Notes: generated by a model not told the origin, from the sequence alone. A stretch of 64,000 nucleotides of DNA from Cycas panzhihuaensis (GCA_023213395.1 CM041465.1:37951741-38015740), one strand, 5' to 3'; numbered from the stretch's first letter, positions 21,378 through 32,480 are shown. Program-made: numbers and translations.

Positions 21378-21923
21378 TGTGAAAATAGATCAAAGGATTA
21401 GAGTGCCTAAGACCTATAAATCCAAGATATTGAAGATAGTTCACCTCTAGTTCTAAATGACATAAGAGCAAGACTAAAATAAGCAAGATCAAGGAAGCAA
21501 GATAATACCAAGATGTGAGGAGGAGGAATTAGTCCTACTCCAAAGAATACCAATTGATTAGCAAAATGGCAGCATAACATTACACATCAACTCTACATAT
21601 GAGACATGAGGAGAGGTCTCAATATATAGAGTCACTGAGGTTACCTAACACCGTTGGATGTTTGCCAAGTGGCAAACATCCAAGGTACATGCAATGCATG
21701 GCTTGCATGTCATGCATGAGGGACATGTGTCCATTGGGCTCTCAAGTGAGCAAAAAGGCATGAGGGTCCATTTGACCCTTTAGTTACAATGTTATGTCAC
21801 TAGGATGAAAGTGGATGTGCACTTTATCACTTAAGTGATTAGTCACCCCATAAAATACAAAATAATGAATGAATGAATAAAAGAATAAAGTATATACTTA
21901 ACATGTAAACATAAGGTTTAACA
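21378..21923 (-). mobile_element. 5' LTR of copia-1
   Basis: 546 bp, matching 14476-15021 without gaps. On the minus strand it starts TGTTAAACC and ends TTTTCACA. A TATA-like TCTATATATT lies at 21621-21630 (minus). The 26-bp dyad lies at 21656-21681, just upstream of TATA in transcript orientation, so this LTR would hold the promoter of the element. Confidence 0.95.
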
Positions 21924-21928
21924 ACTGG

Positions 21929-23050
21929 TAGTACCCAAGAAAAATGGAAAAATTTAAGTATGTGTGGACTACCGTCAACTTAACAAAGCACAAAGAAAGA
22001 CCCCTTTCCCATTCCCTTCACAGAAGATATTGTGGAAACTGTAGGGGAAAAAGAAGTTTATTCTTTCACAAATGAATTTAGTGGATACAATCAAGTGAGC
22101 ATTGCACCTGAAGATCAGCACAAAATGACCTTTGTAACGAAATGGGAAACTTATGCATATCAAGTTTATGCCATTTGGACTTACCAATGGCCCAACAACA
22201 TTCCAAAGAATTGTACTCAACATATTCAAGAAACTGGTGGAAGAAGTTGTCGTCATATTCCTAGATGATTAGACCCTATATGGTATAATGAAAAACCATA
22301 TAGAAAATTTAAGAACAATGTTACAAACCTGTAGAGAAAGCAAGCTATGCTTGAACCCAGAGAAATGTACTTACCTAGTACCCTTCGACAATCTTTTAGG
22401 GCATGTGATTAGTAAAGAGAGACTAGTGACAGACCCAACAAAAGTGGTAGCTATTCTACACTTCCCCCAACCCCAAAATCAAAGGCAAGTTAAAGGATTT
22501 CTAGGATTAACAGATTATGATCGTAAATTCATAAAAGGATATGCCCAAATAACCGGACCATTAGAAGATCTTCGAAAGAAAGAAATAGACTGGCAATGGG
22601 GACTAGAACAACAAAAAACGTTTGAAACCCTAAAATGTGCAATAGCTTCAACTCCTATGTTACATTTTCCAAACTGAAACAAAATGTTTCACGTACACGT
22701 TGACACCTCCCAATATGCTATTGGTTGTGTTTTAGCACAACCTAGTGAAAATAAGGTGGACCGACCTATATATTTTACAAGTCAAAATTTGACCAAAGCC
22801 GAATAGAATTATACAACAATAGAACGAGAAGGACTCAGAATGGTGTACACCCTTCAAAAATTTCGACATTAGCTATTGGCGAATCCTTTTGCATTTTATG
22901 TGGATCATCAAGCACTCATGTGCTTGGTCAACAAACCATTACTAAGGAGATGTATTAGTCGATGGCTCATGTTGTTCCAAGAGATCACTTTTTGGATTGT
23001 GGTGAAACTAGGGAAAGCACATATCATCCCCGACCAACTTTCCCGAATCC
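21929..23050 (+). pseudogene. pol: Element B reverse transcriptase (rest) and RNase H
   Basis: It resumes with V-P-K-K-N-G-K and continues through F-S-G-Y-N-Q-V, T-F-V-T-K-W-E-T-Y-A-Y-Q and, after a frameshift near 22170, the catalytic F-L-D-D (about 22258). A TAG at 22270 stands where A has Trp. RNase H follows: H-V-H-V-D-T-S (about 22690), Y-T-T-I-E-R-E-G and V-D-H-Q-A-L-M (about 22900). Stops lie at 22675 (Trp in A), 22804 (Gln in C) and 22870 (Tyr in A). The RT aspartates survive but the frame does not. Confidence 0.85.
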
Positions 23051-24375
23051 ATAATAGTGAAAAGGCTATAAGAGTACAAGATGATGCAACAATCTTCAGT
23101 ATCGAATCAGTTCCTATAGAGTGGTATCAAGACATCATAGAATTTCTAGTCACAAGACAATGTCCTCCAGACATGGATAAGTCCCAAAAAAGGAACCTGG
23201 TAAGAAAAGCGGAACCTTACCAACTGATCGAAGGAGAGTTATATCGACTAAGGCCGGGCGATGTTCTACGATGGTGCATTCGTCCCCACGAGGTGAATCA
23301 AGTGACATCTCAGGCCCATAAGGGAGTTGAAGGAGGACACGCAGGTTCAAAAAATATTCAAAGGAAAATTCTAACAACTGGGTTCTGGTGGCCAACTCTT
23401 TTCGAAGATGTGAGAGATTGGGTAAAAAAATGTGATCATTGCCAAAGGGTTAGGAAACCCAAACGAAGGGACTTCAACCCCCTCAACCCAATCTTTCCCT
23501 TAACACCTTTCGAAAAATGGGGTTTAGATCTCATTAGATCCATCAAACCACCGACAGGAAGAACACAAGCCAGTTACATCCTAGTAGCCACAGATTATGC
23601 AACAAATTGGGCAGAAGCCAAACCCTTATGCAAGGCAAATGTGAGTAGTATCACTTGATTCCTCTATGAGATCATTATTACAAGATTTGGATGTCCAATC
23701 GAGTTAATTAGCAACCAAGGAGCTCATTTTCTCAATGAAGTTATTAAGGAATTAACGAAAACATTTCTAATTGCTCATCACAGATCCACGCCCTATTATC
23801 CTCACGTAAATGAACAAGCGGAAAGTTCCAACAAGATCTTGGAAAATTGCTTGAGGAAATTTTGCGACATTGACAGATCGGATTGGGCAAAGAAACTACC
23901 TTCAGTTCTGTGAGCATTTCGCACAAAATTTAAACAAACAACAGGGCACACATCGTTTAAGTTGATGTACAGAATAGAAGCAATACTTCCTATCGAATTT
24001 CAGATTCCTAACCTAAGAATTGCCTTGGCTTGTCGATTAAACAATATTGAATCCCTACAGGATCAATTATGGCAACTAATCTAGTTGGAAGAGGATCGAC
24101 AAAAAGCGGGATGGTTACAAGAGATAGAAAAGACAAGATAGAAGGCATGGCATGATCGTCATCTTAGAAGCCCTCAGTTTAAGGAAGGAGACTAGGTGCT
24201 ATTATACGACAACAAATTTTGCACCCATCCCAGAAAGCTAAAACCTCAATGGCTAGGACCTTATATCAAGTGGAATATATCTATCATAATGGATTAGTAC
24301 AATTACAAGAATTGAATGGATACACGCTGCCTACCTTAGTCAATGGCAACCAGTTGAAAATATATTACCATTAAA
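23051..24375 (+). pseudogene. pol: Element B integrase
   Basis: The zinc region (H-K-G-V-E-G-G-H...C-D-H-C-Q) is at about 23320-23445. In the core the first Asp is in V-A-T-D-Y (about 23590). The second reads I-S-N-Q-G-A-H-F (about 23710), with the catalytic Asp replaced by Asn through one G-to-A change. The Glu stays in E-Q-A-E-S-S-N-K. The C-terminal W-L-G-P-Y block is at about 24250. Stops lie at 23656 (Arg in A), 23910 (Trp in A), 24081, 24138 and 24193 (each Gln in A). The missing Asp means inactivity even without the stops. Confidence 0.87.
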
Positions 24376-25055
24376 AGTACCATTCTAGCAGAAGTCAACT
24401 GGATGTAGACTACACATTGCTTGAAGTTGCGGATAACAGAAGTTGCCCCAATACCAGAACAAGGACTCTACACCGATGCATAAACATAAAAACCCTTAAC
24501 AAAAAAAAGAAAAAACAAAAAAATTAAATGAGACAAAATAGATCGTAACTCGCAAAATCATACACTTAAACAAAAGTCAACAATCATTCTATGAAACCAT
24601 ACTTTGCATTCCAGAAATAGAACGGAAGCAGAATAGAGGCAATAAAAAGGCACTCAGCAGATTCAAATACATTCCTAATAGAGAACGGAACAAGACAAAG
24701 TTAATCGAAATATCGCAACCATTCCAAAAAAGGAATGAAACAAACAATGGCTGAACGTATGCATTCCAAAAGCAGAATGCGACCCAAACAGTTTCAAAAG
24801 AAGAAATTATAGAAGTCAAAACCCTAGAACCATTCCAGCAAATATACGCACAGATCAACAGAAGTAATACGGCCTTCCAAAGTAGCAACAACCATAACCA
24901 TTCGAAACAGAGAACGCTCGAAGCATTAAAGACATCAAGTCTCCGTCCAAACCAGGGAATGCACGTCCGGATTTACAAACAACAAAGTTGTGAGTCCCTT
25001 AAAATATTCTAGTGTTAAATCTTGTTTTTGTCATACATTTCCTTTCGACCACAGG
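24376..25055 (+). other. Untranslated stretch between integrase and ORF3 of element B
   Basis: About 680 bases, A-rich, without a reading frame. The short words CATTCC and GGAATG/GAACGG recur at spacings of about 50-100 bases (24607, 24670, 24719, 24763, 24831, 24899). The last 35 bases before the ATG at 25056 are T/C-rich and end in ACAG, resembling a splice acceptor. Confidence 0.55.
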
Positions 25056-26143
25056 ATGAAGATTGCAAGAATCCAGGAGACCTACTTGTGTAAACTTCAA
25101 GGAGAGTTTGAGGAAGTACCAGCAAATTTCAGAGCAAAAATTAGGCAAGCAGGATGGGAGGATTTTGTGATAATGCCTCCATTATATTAGGAGCCTGCAA
25201 TTATGGAGCAAATCATTGTAGTCGTCAAATTTAACAGGGAGAAGGTCAAAATAAATACAGCGACCATCCATGGAGTAATAGGATTGTCTAAGGAAGGTGA
25301 AATTCCCATGGCCACAAAAAGGTCCGAAGTGGACCAAGAAATATGGACTAGGGAATTATGTGCTCCAAACACCCAGGTCTATTCCGAAGGAATAAAAATT
25401 GCAGGCATCACTGACAAGAAGTTGCGATGGGCAACAAAGGTTGTTGTGACCAAGTTCTTATCAAAACAAAAACATACATTCCTGGAGGAATGATGCCCCT
25501 ACTACTAGCACTACGTGATGGAGATAGAATGAATTGGTGTGTGTTTCTAGCGAATAGTATGGAACAACAATTCGAAGAACTTCAAACTCACCCTTTCAGG
25601 CAGCCATCATTATTATTAGCACTATTGTTTCAACGATGTCCAGATATTAACCCTCCCTCCTTACCTATTCAACCAAGAGAACCCATGATAAAGAAATGGG
25701 TGAACACTATGCTAAACATTACTCAGGATCCAGGCGTGAAGAGACATGTGAAAGTAGAAATGACCAAAATGTTAAAATGGATCCAACACAAACTAGGAAC
25801 CCCCTTTCCACTATGACAAAAGCAAGTGGCAAAGAAAGGTATGAAAAGAGGTAGAGGGCAACAAGAAGTAGAGCAAGTACCTAAAGAATAGGAGATTGCG
25901 CCCCCACCTCTAACAATCACAGAACCAGGGGAAGGTTCTTCTCAACCTCCTTCAAGTGAGAAGGGTAAACAAATAATCTAGCTTCTACAAGAGTTAGAGC
26001 AAGTATATAAAATAGAAATCTTGGAATTGCAGGAAAAGATTAAAGAAAAGGATGCAATCATAGCCACTCTAACTCAAATTAATGAAGACATGTTGCGAGC
26101 CACAGAGCCATCGAAGGAACCAGGACTACAGGAGCAGTCCTAA
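25056..26143 (+). pseudogene. Third ORF of element B, in the env position
   Basis: The best-preserved copy of ORF3, about 360 codons from ATG 25056 to the stop near 26143. It is read through TAG at 25187, a frameshift near 25480, TGA at 25814, TAG at 25889 and TAG at 25978. The N-terminal half is globular (I-R-Q-A-G-W, T-I-H-G-V-I-G-L, A-T-K-R-S-E-V-D-Q-E). The middle has K-W-V-N-T-M-L-N-I-T-Q-D. Then come a basic stretch, a Pro-rich stretch and a C-terminal coiled-coil-like helix (L-Q-E-K-I-K-E-K-D-A-I-I-A-T-L). It is conserved in A and C with the same order. I see no transmembrane segment, so calling it env would go beyond the sequence. Confidence 0.6.
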
Positions 26144-26146
26144 TCC

Positions 26147-26163
26147 AAAGAGGGAGGAGGAAG
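26147..26163 (+). promoter_or_regulatory. Purine-rich tract after ORF3 of element B
   Basis: An AAAGAGGGAGGAGGAAG-type run just after the ORF3 stop, about 57 bases before the TG assigned as LTR start. A and C have equivalent tracts. It is a candidate polypurine tract with unusual spacing. Confidence 0.4.
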
Positions 26164-26220
26164 AAGACAAAACCAAAAATTTTTGAAATTTTGAATTTAG
26201 CACGGATGCTCAACCATTTT

Positions 26221-26978
26221 TGTTGACCCCAGGCAGATGTAAATAGATTTCACTCCTGTGCATCCGTGAAGGGGAATGTATGACAAAATCTGGTTGAAAC
26301 AGTGGATATTTTGCAGAGCAATTGTTCAGCATGTATTCAGGAAGAAGAACGGACAAAAAACAAGACCATTTTGTCACAAGAAAACACCTAATAGTGAAAA
26401 GAATGGACGTTGTACAGCCAGGAACGCATCAGGAACGGTCACGAAATGGACTAAGCAAAGGGAAGGCATGTGGACCAAACCGTACGGACTAACAAATGGA
26501 TTAAGCAAGTAAAAAAACGGATTAACTAACGGAAAGGCGTCCGTTAAGGAAAGCGGACGGTTGTCACTTTTAATCACAACCATTCCACAGCAAGAGTGCA
26601 TAGTGTATTTAAGCACATTCATTCATTGGAATGGATGTGAGAGTTGAGTTAGTGAATTCCATGGCATGTTCTCAATGTGAGAGCCAAGTAATTGATCTGT
26701 TTGGGATCTCATCTAGTACGGATGACAAGTTAGCCATAGATGGACAGAAATATGATGTAAAATAGTGACTATTGTTTAATAGTATTATAGAGTTACATGG
26801 ATTTCATGTATACTTGATAAGGAATGCATGGTGATTAATATATGTGTTAATGAATTGTGGACTTATGTGGCATAATTGATGAATAATATGTACGTTGACC
26901 ATGTGCACACACCCTAGACTACATTCAAAACCTTGACAAGTGGAGATCTCTCAGTAGGGAGCAAATTTTAAGTCAACA
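26221..26978 (+). mobile_element. 3' LTR of element B
   Basis: 758 bp from TGTTGACC to AGTCAACA. The first 15 bases and the last 60 match the C LTR, while the middle is diverged. Words of the ACGGA/GGAATG kind are frequent between 26340 and 26640. Directly after it the sequence is the linker of element C, so this is the right junction of B in C. Confidence 0.7.
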
Positions 26979-28650
26979 GCATTCTCTTACTCTTCGAATA
27001 ATAAAGTGATACATAAAGTATTAAGGAACATAAGGGATATGAGTGTAGAAGTAAAAAACAATCTCATGTCAATTGAAAACATTATGGATGCAAAAAGCAA
27101 CGACAATGAGGAGGAAGGGAAGGAGAAGGAAGTTCAACCTTCCTCCAGAATACACGAAGTTAAGATATGAACAACAGGATATAGAAGAAACTACTACACA
27201 TGAAATAAGGGAGAAAAATCAAATACAATAATAAAAAATGAGAACAACCCAAATCAATCTCAGTACCAAAGCTAAACCTACCATTGGAGATTACTAGGAC
27301 GAGAAAACAGTGGCAAAGGCGCAAGCCCTGTTTGAAAAATATAGGGATGTATTTGCGTGGTGGTACAAAGACCTCAAGGGAAACCCACCAAAAATTGGAA
27401 TGCATCACATTGATCTAATTGAAGGGGCAAAACCGATAAAGCAAAGATCCTATAGAATGAATCCTCAATACAAAAAAAAGTCAAAGCGAAATTAGACAAA
27501 ATGCTCAAAGCAAGCTACATTTATGAAATTGAGTACAGTGATTGGGTAAGTCCAATAGTAGTTGTACCGAAGAAAAACAAGAAAATCCGAGTTTGTATAG
27601 ATTATCGACAACTCAATAAAGTTACCAAAAAGGACCCATACACCATCCCCTTCACAGAAGACGTACTAGAAACAATGGGTGGGAAGGAAGTGTCTCCTTT
27701 ATAGATAGATTCAATGGATATAGTCAAGGGAGTATCACACCAGAAGACTAGTACCAGACAACTTTCATAACCGAATGGCGTATTTATGCTTATCAAGTAA
27801 TGCCCTTCGGACTCACGAATGCTCCAGCAACATTCCAAAGGATAGTGCTAAATATTTTCAAAAAGTCAGCAGGAGAAACTGTTGTAGTATTTCTTGATGA
27901 TGGGACATTATATAGGATAATGAAAAACCATATGGAAAATCTGAGAACAATGTTACAAACATGTCGAGAGAATAAATTGTGTTTAAATCCGAAAAAATGT
28001 ACCTTCCTAGTACCCTTTGGGAATCTCTTGGGGTATGTGATCAATAAAGAAGGATTAATCAAAAGCCAGCAACGATAGCAACTATCTTACAATTTCCCCA
28101 ACCCCAAAACCAAAAACAAATTAAAGGATTTCTGCGGTTGACAGGTTACTATCACAAATTCGTAAAAAGGTATGCACAGATATATGGACCTTTGGAATAT
28201 ATGTTGAAAAAATAGGTAAACTAGCAATGGGGGCCACAACAACAAAAAGCATTTAAAACTTTAATACGGACAATAGCTTCCGCACTTGTGCTATGTTTCC
28301 TAGATTAAAACAAGATATTTCAAGTACACATTGATGCCTCCCAATTTGCCATTGGTTGCATTCTAGCTCAGTCGAGAGAGAATAATGTGGACCAACCTAT
28401 TTACTTTGCAAGTCGGAAGTAAACTAAGGTAGAACAAAATTATACGACTACAGAAACAGAAGGGTTAGGGATGGTGTACGCCCTACAAAAATTCCAACAC
28501 TATCTCTTAGAGAATCCCTTCATATTTTATGTGGATCATCAGACATTAATGTATCTAGTCAACAAACCACTATTGAAAGGTCGTATTAGTCGATGGTTAA
28601 TGTTATTTCAAGAGTTCACCTTCTAGATTATGGTGAAACTAGGGAAAGCT
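26979..28650 (+). pseudogene. pol: Element C pol linker, reverse transcriptase and RNase H
   Basis: It begins with the tail of the Gag-like module (S-Y-S-S-N-N-K-V-I-H-K-V-L-R-N-I). From 27310 the RT entry block follows with F-A-W-W-Y-K-D-L. The block at 27501-27700 (Y-S-D-W-V-S-P-I-V-V-V-P-K-K) keeps Trp where A has a stop. The catalytic F-L-D-D is at 27892. RNase H lies at 28320-28650 (H-I-D-A-S, V-D-H-Q-T-L). Frameshifts lie near 27475, 27700 and 28065, with several TAG codons (28215, 28225, 28422, 28624). Confidence 0.83.
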
Positions 28651-30140
28651 CATATCATCCTAGACCAATTTTCTCGAATCCACGATGGGAAAAAAGTTGT
28701 AAGGGTCCTTGATGACTTTCTGGATACAACACTCTTCAATATTGAAGCAGTTCCTATTGAATGGTACGAGGATATCATTGAGTTCCTAATCACAGGACAA
28801 TTTCCTCCAAACTTAGACAAAGCCCAAAAAAGGAATTTAATAAGAAAAGCAAAACCTTACCAGTTAGTAGGAGGAGAGTTATATTGACTTGGGCTTAGCG
28901 ACATTTTACGATGCTGTGTTTGACCACATAAGGAGAAACAAATAATATCCCAAGCTCACGAGAGTGTCGCAAGAGGACATACAGGAGTGAGATACACTCA
29001 AAAGAAGATACTAACAATCGGATTCTGGTGGCCAACTCTCTTTGAAAATGTGAAGGATTGGGTGAAAAAGTGCAATTATTGTCAAAGGATTGGAAAACCA
29101 AAACCTAAAGACTTTAACCCTCTGAACCCAATCTTTCCTCTAGCTCCATTCGAAAAGTGGGGTTTAGATTTTATCGGACCAATCAAACCGGCAACATAGA
29201 AAAGGCAAGCCAAATACATCATAGTTACTCCAGATTATGTAACTAAGTGGGTAGAAGCCAAACCTTTACCCAAAGTTGTGTTGGAATAATGTACATTCCC
29301 ATTACATGTCCATTTAAGTTCATTTCATTTCGTTAGAATAATTGCTCACATAGAATATTCTAGATGAGAATATTCTAGTGAGAGAATATTCTTAGTCAAA
29401 GTTTCTAAAAGTCAAAGATGCTCAAACTAATAATGAGGTAGTTTGAGCACACCAAAAATCATGGGAGTTGTTGAGCCACCTCCTATGTTAAGACTTAGTT
29501 TAAAGTTATAAATATGTATTTGTACCTTGCATATTTTCTTAATGAGATTTGGAGAGTTGTGAGTCATTTGTCGTATTGTCATTTCTTGTGTATTTCACAT
29601 GTGCTTTATGACATGTCTCCTACTCCTATCCACTCATTCCTACAAGTTGATGTACCTAATACTGCTTGATTCTTATATGAAGTTATTATAACAAGGTTTG
29701 GATATCCCATTGAATTAATCAGTGACCAAGGAGCCCACTTCTTAAATTAAGTAGTTAGGGAATTAACATAAACCTTTTTGATCTCCCATCATAAATCAAC
29801 ACCTTATTACCCTCGGGCAAATGGACAAGCAAAAAGTTCCAATAAGATTCTGAAAAATTGTTTACAAAAAATATGTGACGTTGGAAGATCTAATTGGGCA
29901 GAAAAGCTACCCTCAATGTTACGGGCATTCCGCACAATTTACAAACAGGCAATAGGGCAGATGCCATTCAAGTTAGTCTATGGGACCGAAGCCATACTAC
30001 CTATTGAGTTTTAAATTCCAACCCTAAGGATAGCATTGGCATATCGATTAGACAACGCAGAATCCTAAGAGGATGCCTATGGCAACTAATCCAGCGTGAT
30101 GAAGACCGACACAAAGTTTTCATCTTTAAAAGCAAATATA
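28651..30140 (+). pseudogene. pol: Element C integrase, split by a solo LTR
   Basis: The zinc region is at 28950-29085 (H-E-S-V-A-R-G-H...C-N-Y-C). The first catalytic Asp is in T-P-D-Y (about 29230). The frame is cut by the solo LTR at 29279-29644. It resumes with Y-E-V-I-I-T-R-F-G and the second Asp in I-S-D-Q-G-A-H-F (about 29720). The Glu site reads G-Q-A-K-S-S-N-K (about 29822), so the catalytic Glu is Lys through a G-to-A change. The C-terminal domain decays into a frameshift near 30070. Confidence 0.82.
29279..29644 (+). mobile_element. Solo LTR of an unidentified family
   Basis: 366 bp with ends TGTTGGAAT and ATTCCTACA (eight of nine bases inverted-complementary) and a perfect 5-bp TSD, AGTTG, at 29274-29278 and 29645-29649. 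A TATA-like TATAAATAT lies near 29513. It has no coding sequence, primer-binding site or second LTR, as expected after LTR-LTR recombination. The orientation is inferred from the TATA motif. No other copy is in the window. Confidence 0.85.
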
Positions 30141-30815
30141 GGAAAACTTGAAGTTAGTTCAGAAGTTATTCATTCTGTGACGAGATTATCAAGAGAAGGG
30201 GAAGTCCCAACAGCCACAAAAAGGTTGGAAGTGGACTGAGAAATTTGGACGCAGGAACCATGTAATCCCGATACCCAAGTTTACTCTGGAGGAATTAAAA
30301 TTGCGGATATCAGAGATAGGAGGTTACTATGGGCAACGAAAATTATTGTGACCAGATTTCTATCAAGACAAAAACACACTTATATTCCAAGAGGTATGAT
30401 GCCCATACTATCATTGTTGCGTGATGGAGTTCAGATGAATTGGTGTGAATTCCTCGCGAACAACATAAAACAACAGTTCGAGGAATTATAAACTCACCCC
30501 TTTTGGCACCCATCATTGCTATTGGCCCTCCTATTCTAGCAATGCCCTAATGTTAAGGCCCCCACTTTGCCTATCCAATCAAGGGAACCTACAATTAAAA
30601 AAATGGATAAATACTATGGCTATGACTGCTCAGGATCTAGTAGTAAAAAGAAATGACCAAAATCCTGAGGTGGATTCAGCACAAACCAGGGACTCATTTT
30701 CCTCTATGACAAAAACACATGACTAAGAAGGGCATCAAGCGAGGAAGGAAGCAACAAGAGGAGGATGTTATATCTGAAGAGTGGAGAATGGAGCCTCTGC
30801 TTACATCAATGATTG
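30141..30815 (+). pseudogene. Third ORF of element C, first part
   Basis: It aligns with ORF3 of B from the A-T-K-R-x-E-V-D block (about 30215) through Q-V-Y-S-G-G-I-K-I-A, F-L-S-R-Q-K-H-T-Y-I-P and N-W-C-E-F-L-A-N-N. Stops lie near 30237, 30487 and 30537 at positions that are Gln or Trp in relatives. It is cut at 30815 by element E and continues at 36881-37110, where the C-terminal coiled-coil block and stop match B. The start codon region is lost. Confidence 0.6.
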
Positions 30816-31288
30816 TGTAGTGATTCTTTCACCAAAATGATACAAAAATAGAGCAAAACATAGCCAATTTACAAAAAACATAGCTCAAATTGCAATTTCC
30901 TTGTATGAAAATATCCAGATCAAATGTATAACAAGTATAAATCAAGTACAATTGCTGAAATTTAGATCAAATTGTGGTCAAAATACAAATAGATGATTGA
31001 AAAAGTACCAATACACCTGTAAAGTTCACCGAGCCCTTCAAGGCGGAGATCCTCCACAGAAAATGCAGCCCTAAGGCCGAAATTATGCACTTGCCAAAGG
31101 CCAAAATTAGAGAGGAAAACCTGCACACAATGATGATCAAATGACCCCCCAAGGGTCCCTATTTATAAGTGCACCAATTGGGATAATAGAAGTCAACCAG
31201 AGAGATGAAAGATGTGCCCAAAACTGCAATTAAAAGTCGGCCACAGCCTTGTATAGGAGTTGGCCAAACTTAAGACAGGGTCGCTTCA
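30816..31288 (-). mobile_element. 3' LTR of chromovirus E
   Basis: 473 bp. On the minus strand it starts TGAAGCGACC, next to the polypurine tract. A TATA-like CTTATAAATAG (minus) lies at 31159-31169. Confidence 0.92.
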
Positions 31289-31302
31289 AAACCCCCCCTT
31301 GA
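31289..31302 (-). promoter_or_regulatory. Polypurine tract of chromovirus E
   Basis: On the minus strand AAGGGGGGG followed by TTT abuts the 3' LTR. Confidence 0.85.
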
Positions 31303-32480
31303 AACTGTGGTTTGCCCTCAAAGCACTAGTAGGTTCGGGAATTGTTTTAACCATTCATCTTTCTCCCATGTGGCATCTTCAATGTCCAGGTCCTTCCATT
31401 TGATCAGGTGTTCTCTAATTTGTCTGGTCCTAAGCACTCAGGTGCAGGTTTGTAAGATTCCTTCGGGCTCCAATGTCATCTTTCCTTCTTTGTTAAGCTC
31501 TGGTATGTTGGATTGTGGAACTATCTTCTTGCCAACTTTCTTTTTCAAACAAGAAACATGGAAGACATTGTGGATCTTTGCACTTTCTGGTAATCTTAAT
31601 TGGTATGCAACTTCACCTATCTTGGCAATGATTTTGTAGGGACCAAAATATATGGGCGTGAGTTTTTGATTGCTTGTTCTATGTAGTGAAGCCTGTTTAT
31701 ATGGTTGGAGCCGCAAAAAAACCAAGTCGCCAACTTCGAATTTTCTTTCGAAACATTTTTTATCAGACTGTTGCTTCATCCTATTTTGTGCCATTGCTAG
31801 ATTATCCTTTAACCTGGCGATGGTCTCTCTGCTTGTTTCTGATATTCCTCCACTGATTAGACTTTTGATGGTCTGTTCCAGGTTAGTAGAGAGGGTGGTT
31901 GATACCCGTATAAAGCCTAGAAGGGTGTTATCTTTGCTGCAAAATGATAGGTGGTGTTGTACCACCATTCTGCTAAGTGTAGCCAACCGTGCCATTGTTT
32001 TTGTTGGTCTGAACAGAAGTTCTGTAACTATCCTTCTAAGCACTTATTGGCAATTTCTGTTTGCCCGTCGATTTGTGAGAGGTAAGTTGTGCTCATCTTC
32101 AGTTTCGTGCCTGCAACTTTAAAGAGATCCTGCCAAAATTTACTAGTAAATTTTGGGTCATGATCACTTACGATTGCTTTTGGAAACCCATGTAAACAGT
32201 GGATCTCCTTCATGTATAGATCTACAACGTCGATGGCCTTAGTTGTTGATTTCAAACCCCTGAAGTGGCCATATTTTGTAAGGTGATCTACTATGACCAA
32301 AATTACATCTTTTCCTTCTAAGCAAGGTAGCCCTGTTATGAAGTCCATGGAGATTTCATCCCATTTTTCCTCCTAAATTGGCAATGGTTGGAGTAATCCA
32401 GGTGTTCTTATGCATTCGATCGTGTTTCTTTAGTAGGTATCACACTTTGCCACAAATTTCTAAACGTCTGATTTTAGGCC
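31303..32480 (-). pseudogene. pol: Chromovirus E integrase and chromodomain
   Basis: The catalytic triad is complete on the minus strand: V-D-H-L-T-K-Y (about 32290), V-S-D-H-D-P-K-F (about 32155) and G-Q-T-E-I-A-N-K (about 32060). The C-terminal domain is at 31500-31760 (G-D-L-V-F-L-R-L, Y-F-G-P-Y-K-I-I, H-N-V-F-H-V-S-C-L-K). After a TGA at 31440 comes a chromodomain (R-E-H-L-I-K-W-K, E-D-A-T-W-E at 31320-31410). The core is interrupted by a frameshift near 32040. The chromodomain would bias insertion to particular chromatin. Confidence 0.88.

Larger units (their letters stand above)
14476..21923 (-). mobile_element. Complete Ty1/copia element copia-1
   Basis: 7448 bp with two 546-bp LTRs. 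The flanking 5-bp TSD reads AGTGG at 14471-14475 and ACTGG at 21924-21928 (one mismatch). On the minus strand the order is 5' LTR, initiator tRNA-Met primer-binding site, 2.1-kb leader, gag, protease, integrase, RT, RNase H, polypurine tract, 3' LTR. Integrase before RT defines copia. The LTRs differ at about 17 of 546 positions by hand count with no indels, making this the youngest datable insertion in the window. Gag-Pol has scattered stops, so it is not autonomous now. Confidence 0.95.
10551..26978 (+). mobile_element. Ty3/gypsy LTR retrotransposon B, interrupted by copia-1
   Basis: The order is leader, gag, protease, Ser/Pro-rich spacer, Gag-like module, RT (broken at 14475 by copia-1 and resumed at 21929), RNase H, integrase, untranslated stretch, third ORF, 3' LTR. 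It is the most complete of the three related elements A, B and C. The 5' LTR is not visible; D with A inside appears to have entered the leader, pushing the LTR out of the window. The right end abuts the linker of element C. No part is open for its full expected length. Confidence 0.85.
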
